From: Phycisphaeraceae bacterium
Lineage (GTDB): Bacteria > Planctomycetota > Phycisphaerae > Phycisphaerales > Zrk34
Length of the DNA stretch: 35,706 nucleotides
Direction: 5' to 3'
Assembly: GCA_028277685.1 (NCBI GenBank)
Contig: JANQFT010000358.1
Coordinates: 1-35,706, forward strand
The notes under the pieces are model-generated. The model was not told the origin of the DNA and did no database searches. It saw only the letters and a program-made list of their open reading frames with translations. Positions within the stretch are counted from its first letter, which is position 1; every line of letters starts with the position of its first letter. Of this stretch, positions 7,984-15,519 are shown piece after piece. The translations under genes and the position numbers were made by a program.

Positions 7984-8478
7984 TCAATGCTTGTGCGACT
8001 TACTCCAAACGTGTTTGATACCATGAATCGCGTTGCGGAGCCGGGTGACGGCGGCGGCATCGGTGGTCTGCTTGGTCTTCATCGCCGCGATCATCACTTC
8101 ATGGTGCAGCGCAAGCTTGTCCAGGTAGGCGTCGTAACCTTCAGCGCCCTTGGCGACAGGCTTGAGCTTCTGGGCAAGGAAGTACTCGCTTGTCACGCTC
8201 ATGATGCGCGATGCATGTTCTTCCTTGGCGATCGTCCAGCGCACGAATTGCTGCTGACTTTGCGCGTCCTTCTTGCCCGCGAGTTCGTTCATCAGTTTCA
8301 TCGCTTTGTCGATCGTCGTTGCATCTTCATACAACGCCTTGATGCGAGCATTCTCATCAAAGATGCCGCAAGGCACCTGGCAGTGTGCATGCGTGCTTGA
8401 GACAGACTGATTAAGGATCGTGATGCCGGCTGCGATAACGGCGAGAACAACGGCGACGGTGGTGAGTGACTTAAGCAT
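7984..8478 (-). CDS. sodN: Nickel superoxide dismutase with N-terminal signal peptide
   Basis: 164 aa. Residues 32-40 read HCQVPCGIF, the nickel hook of Ni-SOD (family pattern H-C-x-x-P-C-G-x-Y): His32, Cys33 and Cys37 would be His1, Cys2 and Cys6 of the mature enzyme. A helical-bundle-type sequence follows. Position 9 of the hook is Phe rather than the usual Tyr, and position 3 is Gln rather than Asp. Classical Ni-SODs carry a short propeptide removed by the SodX protease. Here residues 1-31 form a hydrophobic export signal ending THA|HC, so signal peptidase would itself expose His1. The enzyme would then be extracytoplasmic, dismutating superoxide outside the cytoplasm. ATG 8478 follows AAAGGGAG. 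It lies 67 nt after the first COG0523 gene, and no sodX is visible nearby. In a zinc-type regulon it could replace a Cu/Zn-SOD. Confidence 0.88.
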   Translation of the reverse strand: MLKSLTTVAVVLAVIAAGITILNQSVSSTHAHCQVPCGIFDENARIKALYEDATTIDKAMKLMNELAGKKDAQSQQQFVRWTIAKEEHASRIMSVTSEYFLAQKLKPVAKGAEGYDAYLDKLALHHEVMIAAMKTKQTTDAAAVTRLRNAIHGIKHVWSKSHKH

Positions 8479-8545
8479 GGGTGACTCCCTTTGCCAGTGG
8501 CATGATCGTGAGCGGTGAGTACGTTGCGCGTTAGCTGGCGTGCAT

Positions 8546-9787
8546 CTACTGCGTAACCTGGGGTTCCCAACTCGGCAGTGGGTCTTCAAATGTCTGCCAC
8601 TGCTCTGGGCCAAGCGCGATTTCTTCGCTGGTGACCAGCGCCGCGTCGAGCTTGGCTTCCAGTGCTTCGCGGTCCATCTCAACACCGATGAACACGATCT
8701 CCTGGCGACAGTCGCCGACTTCGTCGTCCCAGATTTCATCGATCCACTCGCGCGTCTCCGGGTCTTGCGGCCAGTTGTCTTTGCCAATCGCCGCAAACCA
8801 GTACCCAGCCCGATCGATCTGCAGCGACGAGCCGGCTTGCGACCACACGCCGCAATAGTGGGGCCGAGAGGCGACCCAAAGGTAACCCTTGGAGCGGATC
8901 ACGCCATTCATGCCAGATTCTATGGCGTCCATCAGCCGCTTGGGGTGAAAAGGTTTGCGACGGCGGTAAACGAAACTGCCGATGCCGTATTCCTCCGTCT
9001 CGGGGATGTGCTCGCCGTTGAGTTCCTTGATCCAACCGGGCATCAGCGAGGCCTTCTCTTCATCGTAAAGCCCCGTGCCGACCACCTCGGACATCTCCAT
9101 CTGACCGCGCTGCGTGCGAATCAGTCGGGCATCGGGATTCATGTGATGGAGGATGCCCTCCAGTCGTTCGATCTCTTTGGTCTCGACCAGGTCACACTTG
9201 TTGATGACAATCACGTTGGCAAATTCGATCTGATCGGTCAGCAGATCGACAATGGTGCGTTCGTCTTCTTCGCTCATGCCAAGGTCCCGATCGCGCAGGT
9301 CCTGGCGGCTGTCGAAGTCGCGCAGGAAGTTCGCGGCATCGACCACCGTGACCATCGTGTCGATGGCGGCAATGTCACTGAGCGATCGACCGTCTTCATC
9401 TCGGAACGAGAACGTCGCGGCGACCGGCATCGGTTCGGCAATTCCCGTCGCCTCGATCAACAGGTGATCAAACCGACCTTCCTGTGCCAGCCGATTGACT
9501 TCGACCATCAGGTCTTCCCGAAGCGTGCAGCAGATGCAGCCGTTGGTCATTTCGACCATCTTCTCTTCGGTGCGCGACAGTTCCGCACCACCATCGCGAA
9601 CCAGCGATGCGTCGATGTTGACTTCGGACATGTCGTTGACAATCACCGCAACGCGCAGGCCCTCACGGTTGTTCAGAACGTGGTTGAGCAAGGTCGTTTT
9701 GCCGGCTCCGAGAAAACCGGACAAGACGGTGACGGGTAGTTTCGTTTCGTGCATTGAATGCGGCCTTTCGTATCGCTCGTTTTGCAT
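8546..9787 (-). CDS. COG0523 (CobW-like) zinc-chaperone-type GTPase
   Basis: 413 aa. Walker [13 protein letters not shown] (residues 23-34), the CxCC signature [10 protein letters not shown] (81-90), EATG (112-115) and NKCD (196-199), followed by a CobW C-terminal domain ending in the PGQTW-like segment [15 protein letters not shown]. This layout matches the zinc-regulated YciC/ZigA/ZagA branch, proposed to deliver zinc to client proteins when zinc is scarce. MQN at 9787 begins 6 nt after the ATPase stop with GGGGTGAG as possible Shine-Dalgarno. MHETKLP at 9754 is the alternative start and fits the usual family N-terminus better. No poly-His stretch, in contrast to the other COG0523 gene at 5708-6718. 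Confidence 0.92.
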   Translation of the reverse strand: MQNERYERPHSMHETKLPVTVLSGFLGAGKTTLLNHVLNNREGLRVAVIVNDMSEVNIDASLVRDGGAELSRTEEKMVEMTNGCICCTLREDLMVEVNRLAQEGRFDHLLIEATGIAEPMPVAATFSFRDEDGRSLSDIAAIDTMVTVVDAANFLRDFDSRQDLRDRDLGMSEEDERTIVDLLTDQIEFANVIVINKCDLVETKEIERLEGILHHMNPDARLIRTQRGQMEMSEVVGTGLYDEEKASLMPGWIKELNGEHIPETEEYGIGSFVYRRRKPFHPKRLMDAIESGMNGVIRSKGYLWVASRPHYCGVWSQAGSSLQIDRAGYWFAAIGKDNWPQDPETREWIDEIWDDEVGDCRQEIVFIGVEMDREALEAKLDAALVTSEEIALGPEQWQTFEDPLPSWEPQVTQ

Positions 9788-9793
9788 AAGTAC

Positions 9794-11851
9794 TCACCCC
9801 GCGATACGTCCAATGACTGGGTCAGAGTCAACAGCTGGCATCGGCTGTGTGCCCTGAGTGCGTTTCTTGGTTCGGGCTGATCGATTCCGTTCCATATCTT
9901 CAAGCAGTGGCAGGTTCTCACCTTGACGGATCAGTCGGGCTGAGTTGAAGACCACCACGATGGAACTCACGCCGTGCGCGAGGGCGGCCACCAGCGGCGT
10001 GATGTAGCCGAGGCCCAGCAGCACGATCATGGTGAGGATGTAGAACATGACGAAGGTGATGTTCTGTCGAATCACACGGGTAGTGGCCCGAGACAGGCGA
10101 ACAAGGAACGGCAGCCGATTGAGTTGACTGTTCATCAAAGCGATGGAGGCGGCGTTGATGGCCACGTCTGAACCGGCTGCGCCCATGGCGATGGATAAAT
10201 CGGCAGCCGCGAGCGCTGGGCCGTCGTTGACGCCATCGCCAATGACGGCGACGGTGTGACCACGCTGCTTCAACTGCTGCACGATGTCGAGCTTGTCGCC
10301 CGGCAGTGCCTCGGCCACCATCCCGGACAGATCAAGTGAATCGGCGATCTGTTCGGCTGGGCCTTGGCGGTCACCGGTGACCATCATGCGCTGTCGGACG
10401 CCCAACTCGCGCAACTCCTGAAGGATAGTTGCTGCACCTTCGCGTGTCTGATCAGATAACCCAACCCATCCGATACAACGACCTGCCTCAGCGAGTAACA
10501 GAACACTCATGCTACCTGCATCCTCGAGCAGGTTGGCGGGGATGTAGATGCCGCACTCCCGAAGCCAAGCTTCCCGGCCAGCCATGACCGCGCTGCCATC
10601 ACGCGTGCCACGCACACCACGACCCGTTACTTCCTCAAAGTCTTCGACCTCGGACAAGTCGATCTTTGCGCGCTGGGACATGGCCACCACGGCACGCGCA
10701 ATCGGGTGACGGGAGTGTTGCTCAAGCGACGCAGCCAATCGCAACAAGTCAGCCGGGTCGGTTCCCTCAGCCGGATATAGCCGTGTCACTGCGAGATCGC
10801 CTGTGGTGAGTGTGCCGGTCTTGTCGAACACGATTGCGGTCAGTTTCTGAGCGACTTCGATGTCTGTGACTCGCTTGACCAGGATTCCCAGGCGGGCTGC
10901 GGCCGTCAGCGCAGCCACCATGGCTACCGGACCTGAGATGATGATCTCCATCGGACAGGCGATCAGCAGAAGGCTAATGGCCAGTGAGATGTCACGTGTG
11001 AAGAACAGCAGGATACCAGCAATACACAGCACCATCGGCGTGTAATACCCAGCGAAGCGGTCCAACATCTGAGTGACAGGTGTCTTGTAATTCGCGGCAT
11101 GCAGAATAAGTGCCTGGACTTTACCCAGCGTGCTCTCAGCAAGCGGCTTGTCGACCTCGATCTTCAGCAGACCCGTCAGATTGATGCTGCCGGCGAAGAC
11201 CTGGTCTGATTCGGTCTTGTCAACGGGGTGAGATTCGCCGGTGATGTACTTCTCATCCAGCGAACTGAAGCCGGAAAGCACCCGACCATCGCAGGGAACC
11301 TGATCGCCCGGACGCACAAGTACCGTATCGCCAATCTGCAGTTGTGTCGCTGCGATTTCTTCCTCGACCTCATCTTTCAGCCGTGTCGCACGCTTGGGTG
11401 ATACTCGGATCAATGACTCGATGGTCTGCCGCGCGCCGGCTGCAGTTCGATTGACGATGAGTGAAGCGACAAACATGAACAGGGCGATGGACGCCGCTTC
11501 CACATAGCGTGAGGTCGCGAAAGATGCGCAGAACGCCAGCATCACCAGTTCTTCGGTATGGACCGGCCCATCCGTTCTGGAACGAAACAGGCCACGGATG
11601 GTGCTGAATATGACCGGGATACCGAGCAAGATCGCCGCCAGCATCGCCAACAGCCCAGGTTGCTCGGCCGTTTCGAACAACGCATAGGCCAAAAGCGCAC
11701 ACACCAGCATCACCGCGCCGATCATGGCGATGATCAACTGCGGATCGATCCGAAGACGTTCATCGCGGGGCGCTTCTCCAGTTCCCACCTGCACTGTGCT
11801 GCCACCGTCGCCACTGACATTGCGGCCAGGGGACTGGCTCTCATTCAGCAT
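9794..11851 (-). CDS. P1B-type heavy-metal-transporting ATPase with unusual CPM motif
   Basis: 685 aa. Actuator motif TGES (204-207), phosphorylation motif DKTGTLT (343-349), the P1B hallmark HP in SRHPIA (382-383), TGD (492-494) and GDGVND (538-543). The transmembrane metal site, normally CPC or SPC, reads CPM (299-301), and the last membrane pair carries AHGVSS (625-630), slightly like the HEGxT motif of the P1B-4 (Co/Fe/Zn) group. There is no N-terminal CxxC metal domain. Start ATG 11851 has AGGAG with a 7-nt spacer and overlaps the end of the regulator gene, suggesting coupling; an in-frame opening back to 12160 is antisense-free shadow of the regulator. P1B pumps usually export metal, so its place in a zinc-acquisition regulon is odd. 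Import, or filling an extracytoplasmic enzyme, are alternatives. Confidence 0.88.
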   Translation of the reverse strand: MLNESQSPGRNVSGDGGSTVQVGTGEAPRDERLRIDPQLIIAMIGAVMLVCALLAYALFETAEQPGLLAMLAAILLGIPVIFSTIRGLFRSRTDGPVHTEELVMLAFCASFATSRYVEAASIALFMFVASLIVNRTAAGARQTIESLIRVSPKRATRLKDEVEEEIAATQLQIGDTVLVRPGDQVPCDGRVLSGFSSLDEKYITGESHPVDKTESDQVFAGSINLTGLLKIEVDKPLAESTLGKVQALILHAANYKTPVTQMLDRFAGYYTPMVLCIAGILLFFTRDISLAISLLLIACPMEIIISGPVAMVAALTAAARLGILVKRVTDIEVAQKLTAIVFDKTGTLTTGDLAVTRLYPAEGTDPADLLRLAASLEQHSRHPIARAVVAMSQRAKIDLSEVEDFEEVTGRGVRGTRDGSAVMAGREAWLRECGIYIPANLLEDAGSMSVLLLAEAGRCIGWVGLSDQTREGAATILQELRELGVRQRMMVTGDRQGPAEQIADSLDLSGMVAEALPGDKLDIVQQLKQRGHTVAVIGDGVNDGPALAAADLSIAMGAAGSDVAINAASIALMNSQLNRLPFLVRLSRATTRVIRQNITFVMFYILTMIVLLGLGYITPLVAALAHGVSSIVVVFNSARLIRQGENLPLLEDMERNRSARTKKRTQGTQPMPAVDSDPVIGRIAG

Positions 11852-12245
11852 GCGCGGTCTCCTCATTTTGCCCCGCGCGGCAATGGCTGCATCTTCCGTG
11901 AAGCGTGATCTCGTGCTGTTCAACCTCGAAGCCCGGCGGCGCCAGCTTCGCAATCCCGCGCAGACATCCGTGGACGTCGTACGCTTCCCCGCACTCACGA
12001 CAGACAAAATGGTGATGATGACCCCGGTCGGTCGGCTCGTAGCGCACATCCTTGCTGCCCAGTTCCACCGCCTGCAGTTCACCATCATCCTGCAAACGAT
12101 TGAGATGCCTGTACACCGTGGCAAGCCCCAGTGTCGGTACCATGCGGGACGCCAACTCAAGGATATCCAAAGGGCGCAGTGGGCCGGGGGCGTCGCGAAT
12201 GACCTTCACGATGGCGCTGCGTTGACTGGTAAGTCTGGTGCTGAT
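11841..12245 (-). CDS. Fur-family regulator, Zur-like, with probable AUC start
   Basis: 134 aa if started at ATC 12245. The N-terminus STRLTSQRSAIVKVIRD matches the first helix of Fur proteins. The winged-helix core contains GLATVYRHLNRL (residues 40-51). The dimerisation domain has HHHHF (76-80), CREC (82-85) and CSHC (119-122), the paired cysteines of a structural zinc site. No ATG, GTG or TTG lies between the in-frame TAG at 12284 and the GTG at 12209, and that GTG would cut off the first DNA-binding helix. GGAAG sits 7 nt before ATC 12245, an ideal spacing. It leads the operon and overlaps the ATPase start. A Fur-box-like palindrome in its promoter suggests autoregulation. Zur rather than Fur is inferred from the neighbouring genes. 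Confidence 0.85.
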   Translation of the reverse strand: MSTRLTSQRSAIVKVIRDAPGPLRPLDILELASRMVPTLGLATVYRHLNRLQDDGELQAVELGSKDVRYEPTDRGHHHHFVCRECGEAYDVHGCLRGIAKLAPPGFEVEQHEITLHGRCSHCRAGQNEETAHAE

Positions 12246-12336
12246 GGCGACGCTTCCTTTTGAATTGCGCTTGTTGCACCACTACTCCCCCGGTTGGCTC
12301 AGCAATCCAAATCTCCCCCCATTTCTTAATTTAATA

Positions 12337-12364
12337 ATGATAATTCATTATCAATATGTGTCAA
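12337..12364 (-). promoter_or_regulatory. Promoter of the regulator operon with overlapping Fur/Zur-type box
   Basis: On the minus strand TTGACA (12364-12359) is a perfect -35 box and TATCAT (12342-12337) a 5/6 -10 box, spaced 16 nt. Between them and covering the -10 is the perfect inverted repeat TGATAAT-TC-ATTATCA (12338-12353), very close to the classical TGATAATnATTATCA Fur box. Binding would block RNA polymerase, as expected for metal-dependent repression. Transcription would begin near 12330, leaving a leader of about 85 nt. Confidence 0.75.
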
Positions 12365-12444
12365 GACTGCAGTGTGCAACTCGCCAGAGCAGTGGGGTCT
12401 ATCCCGGCTTCTGACCTTGGTTCTTCTGGCGAGCGAGTTTGCGA

Positions 12445-13209
12445 TTACCAGCCCGCAGTGAGGTAGGGCGCGTCGGGTGGTTTGACGCGAGAATGGGATG
12501 CGTCAATGATGGCGATCTGCGGTTGGTTGGCTGATTGACTGACGGTGATTCGTCCTTCAATCCTGATCCACTGGTCGGACTCAGGCAGGGGTTGCTGGTT
12601 GGTCTGGACGAGCACTGCGATGGGCACAGCATCGGCAGCGCAACATGCGACCACGAAACGGAAGATGAGGAAAGTATCGTCGGGAAGCGAGGGATCTCGG
12701 TAGGTGCGTCCGATGGTCGCAATGCGTCGGCCGGCCATCGCCGGGCCGTCGGTGACAATGGTCTGCAAAGAGACGGACGACAGTGTTGAGGTTGCCTGGT
12801 CGTCATGGCCCCATGGTTGGGACGCAACGTTCTGCGTCAGCGAAGCTAGTGAAGCAGGCGCAAGCCATCGGCTGGCGAACGCGTTGGCATTCAGACTCTC
12901 ATGGGTTGGCCCAGCAAGGGTCAACCAGACCGGCAAGAGCAACAGGGCAACAGACAACCAACGGCCCAGCGAAGACTTTGCAGAACAACCGCAACCTGAA
13001 CTTGAAGATATTTTGGCGGTCTGCGCATAGAGAAGAATGAACAGTCCACCGATGGCAACCGCCAGCAGTGGCCAGAAATCTGTCGCGATGTAGAGTTGGT
13101 ATTGGCCGTGCAAGAGCAACAGTATCAAGCCGACCATCCAACCGATCAGACAGATGAACTGGGGGCTGAACCATTGCTTCCAGTGCTTTTCGTGGCAAGC
13201 GTGAGTCAT
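12445..13209 (-). CDS. TIGR03943/DUF1980-family putative permease subunit (YcgQ-like)
   Basis: 254 aa. The N-terminal third has two membrane helices (about residues 17-36 and 44-62), then SSSGCGCS (70-76), another helix (about 84-101), then a soluble part with RFVVACCAADAVPIAV, the typical C-terminal motif of this family, and an OB-like end IRIEGRITV. These proteins are partners of DUF318 permeases and recur in zinc-repressed operons. The start ATG overlaps the permease stop as ATGA (13209-13206), so the two are co-translated. The substrate (zinc or a zinc ligand) is inferred. Confidence 0.83.
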   Translation of the reverse strand: MTHACHEKHWKQWFSPQFICLIGWMVGLILLLLHGQYQLYIATDFWPLLAVAIGGLFILLYAQTAKISSSSGCGCSAKSSLGRWLSVALLLLPVWLTLAGPTHESLNANAFASRWLAPASLASLTQNVASQPWGHDDQATSTLSSVSLQTIVTDGPAMAGRRIATIGRTYRDPSLPDDTFLIFRFVVACCAADAVPIAVLVQTNQQPLPESDQWIRIEGRITVSQSANQPQIAIIDASHSRVKPPDAPYLTAGW

Positions 13210-14288
13210 GAGCCGCCTCCGATCAGCAGGTGGGTGAGCATACTGAACCCAAAGACGCCGGCGCAGACCAACGCGATGATCCAGGCGACAGCGGTGCGCT
13301 TCATGAAGGCCAGATACATCGCGGCCAGTTTGATGTCCATCATCGGGCCCAGCACGAGGAAGGCCAGTTGTGCCGAGAAGGCCAAGATGCCACTTAGGGA
13401 AGCAGCCACAAAGGCGTCAGCTTCGCTGCAAAGATTAAGTCCGCCGGCCATAGCCATCATGGCCAATGTCGAAAACACCGGCGAGGCGCCAATTGAGGCG
13501 ACAATCTGTCGATCCAGCGCGGTATGGATGATCGCGGCCATCAGCGCCCCAATGACCAGGAAGCGGCCAACCAGCAGGAAGTCGTCGACCGCGTGTCGCA
13601 TGGCCTCGGTCAGTCGCTCGCTGAGAGGTTTGCGTTGATGTTTGCCGTGGCCGCCACATGTTCCCGATCCGTGTTGGTGGGTGTGCCCGCAACCGCAACC
13701 GGTATTCGGTTTGGCGTGTTGCAGCAGGATTGAATCGGTCTGTCTCCACCGCCAGCGGATGATCAGCGGGACAATGACCGCCACGATGTAACCGCCCACG
13801 GTGCGAAGTACGACCATGCGCGTGTCGCCCAGATAGGCGACGGCCGTGGATGCGATGACCAGGGGATTGACGATCGGTGCGGCAAGCATGTATGCCAACA
13901 CGGCCGGAAACGGTACACCCTTAGCCAGCAGACGCCGCGCGACCGGCACGACGGCGCATTCGCACACAGGCAGCAGGAATCCGCCCAGTGCCGCGACAGG
14001 AACGGCCAGGTACTGACGTCGCGGAATGATGCGCGTCAACCACTGTGGGCTGACGAACACCTCGATCACCCCACCGATAATCGATCCGAGTACCACAAAG
14101 GGAATCGCCTCCAGCAGAATGCTGACCAGCGTGATGCGGAACGTGGCACCGGAGGCAGATTGCCCCAGCAGCCATGGCATGGCCACAATGACAAACAGGA
14201 GCATCAAAACGATGACCGGCCGCGCCACTTTCACCAGCGAGAAGCCGGGCAGAACCCTAGGGATGGAGTTCGAGGTCAGTTGACTCAT
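13206..14288 (-). CDS. DUF318-family permease (YcgR/YraQ-like)
   Basis: 360 aa, polytopic, probably eight or more helices. Hallmarks are LPVCECAVVPVARRLL (106-121), AAPIVNP (136-142) and NLCSEADAFVAAS (285-297). A cytoplasmic or external loop at 198-217 is packed with Cys, Gly and His (GCGCGHTHQHGSGTCGGHGK), suited to metal binding. Start ATG 14288 (MSQLTSN) overlaps the TGA of a short upstream reading frame as ATGA. A longer opening from 14495 exists but is Arg-rich and not conserved in character. The family moves ions or small ligands and in zinc-repressed clusters is proposed to aid zinc uptake. It forms a pair with the TIGR03943 gene downstream. Confidence 0.86.
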   Translation of the reverse strand: MSQLTSNSIPRVLPGFSLVKVARPVIVLMLLFVIVAMPWLLGQSASGATFRITLVSILLEAIPFVVLGSIIGGVIEVFVSPQWLTRIIPRRQYLAVPVAALGGFLLPVCECAVVPVARRLLAKGVPFPAVLAYMLAAPIVNPLVIASTAVAYLGDTRMVVLRTVGGYIVAVIVPLIIRWRWRQTDSILLQHAKPNTGCGCGHTHQHGSGTCGGHGKHQRKPLSERLTEAMRHAVDDFLLVGRFLVIGALMAAIIHTALDRQIVASIGASPVFSTLAMMAMAGGLNLCSEADAFVAASLSGILAFSAQLAFLVLGPMMDIKLAAMYLAFMKRTAVAWIIALVCAGVFGFSMLTHLLIGGGS

Positions 14289-14491
14289 GGCGTCTCTCTC
14301 ATGCGGCCCCGGAATGCGCCTCGATGACTCATGAGTATGAACATCGCGCGGTCGCCGCCTCGCAGTTCCCTTCGGCTGTATTGTGTCAGGCCTTGAGATG
14401 AAAACGTGATATCGGCCTGCGAATACATCGCGTCTGCGCTTAACTGCGAAGTGATCACCCATGTGTTCACGCAGAAGCACTGCGTGGACAA
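14285..14491 (-). CDS. Possible small protein ahead of the permease
   Basis: A 68-codon frame starting at TTG 14491 ends in TGA that overlaps the permease ATG as ATGA. The third codon positions are G/C-rich, as in real genes here, and the residue mix (STQCFCVNTWVITSQLSADA at the N-terminus) is less skewed than the competing Arg-rich frame. There is no clear Shine-Dalgarno and no recognised family. It could equally be leader RNA. Confidence 0.3.
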   Translation of the reverse strand: MSTQCFCVNTWVITSQLSADAMYSQADITFSSQGLTQYSRRELRGGDRAMFILMSHRGAFRGRMRETP

Positions 14492-14566
14492 GCATTGTTA
14501 TTATGTTGATCCGGAAGTTGGCCGGCGGTTAGTATGATCGTGACACAAACTGCAAGGAGCGCATCC
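14289..14566. promoter_or_regulatory. Divergent intergenic region between permease and His-rich gene
   Basis: Promoters for both directions must lie here. The AT-rich segment at 14491-14516 is the best candidate for a regulator site, but I see no palindrome as clean as the one at 12338-12353. On the plus strand TATGAT at 14533-14538 is a possible -10 box. Confidence 0.4.
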
Positions 14567-14935
14567 ATGTCAGATTGTCCATTGCATGCTGATCACCCTC
14601 ACCAACATGGCCCAAACTGTGGTCACATAGCCATCCGCCACGATGGTCACGTCGATTATGCCCATGACGGCCACCTGCACCACCAGGCGCCCGACGGAAC
14701 CGTCATCGAGCATGTCATCGGCGTGACGGAACAGAATCCGGAAGGTTGCCGTCCGGCGAATGGCAACTTGGGGCACGATGCAGACCATGTTTGTGGCCCG
14801 GGCTGCGGCCATGAGCCTGTGCCGCACGGCGATCACACCTGCTACCTTGTTATCGACGAGACCGGTCAGGCACGGTTGCACCATCCCCATGGCGACCACT
14901 GCGACGACCATGGACCGGTCGAACTCGCTGGTTGA
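14567..14935 (+). CDS. Small His/Cys-rich, probably metal-binding protein
   Basis: 122 aa, no recognised family. His makes up about a fifth of the residues, arranged in HADHPHQHGPNCGH (residues 8-21), HDGHVDYAHDGHLHH (25-39), CGPGCGH and HHPHGDHCDDH near the end. No signal peptide or membrane helix, so it should be cytoplasmic. Start ATG 14567 has AAGGAG with a 7-nt spacer; the opening at 14534 is longer but lacks such a site. It is transcribed away from the permease, and by position and composition may store or carry zinc (or nickel) for the island. Confidence 0.75.
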   Translation: MSDCPLHADHPHQHGPNCGHIAIRHDGHVDYAHDGHLHHQAPDGTVIEHVIGVTEQNPEGCRPANGNLGHDADHVCGPGCGHEPVPHGDHTCYLVIDETGQARLHHPHGDHCDDHGPVELAG

Positions 14936-15519
14936 GTCTCCCTCTTGGCTGGTGGCGAAAGGGATGCTGAGATAATCATCTGCGCCATGGCTCACTCTGT
15001 CGTCAGCCGTGAACGCATGTGAGCAGAGTGGTCAGCAGGCGGACAGGCATGAGCCGGGCCTCCTCTCTTGATCCCTGTGACAGTTGGAGTAGGAAACCGG
15101 GTCGTGGCTCGGTGGTTGCTCCCAGAAAGCACCGTAGACGAACCGATTGGTGGTCTGTGTGCCAAACTGTGGCTTTACAGGCAACAGTTGCACCCACCAC
15201 TCCCGACACCAAGCGGTCTCAACTGCCCACATTCAAGCCCCTAATCCTTGGCTACATGCCACATTCCATGTAATAAACTGAACTTATGGCACAGCCCTGT
15301 GGTTTTGTAAGTCGTAGAGACGCCCCCAAAAACACCGGCCTGGCCAATCTGAGCGCGACCGTTACCGTGACGCATGAAACTGGGCGCGATAATATGGATG
15401 TGGCGGTTTGCCCATCACGAAAGCGCACCGGCATCGATCAAGCTTAAGTAATCTGCGATTGCGCTCGGCTGTATCTAGAACTCGCACACATCTACCGTTT
15501 CTTCATCACTGCAATCCGC
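14936..15519. other. 584-bp region without recognised features
   Basis: Short open frames exist on both strands (for example 15032-15232 minus and 15252-15434 minus) but none has a family signature or a Shine-Dalgarno. No tRNA, terminator hairpin or repeat stood out. It separates the metal island from the carbohydrate operon, whose last gene ends at 15520. Confidence 0.5.

Noticed and set aside
8540-9739. 399-codon open frame on the plus strand
   Set aside because: It lies antisense to the COG0523 GTPase, has no family motif, and its composition follows from the GTPase codons.
11852-12160. N-terminal extension of the P-type ATPase to 788 residues
   Set aside because: The extra 103 residues overlap the regulator in another frame and are Arg/Trp-rich; AGGAG precedes the ATG at 11851.
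14289-14495. N-terminal extension of the permease to 429 residues
   Set aside because: Arg-rich, non-membrane sequence unlike the family; MSQLTSN at 14288 fits better.
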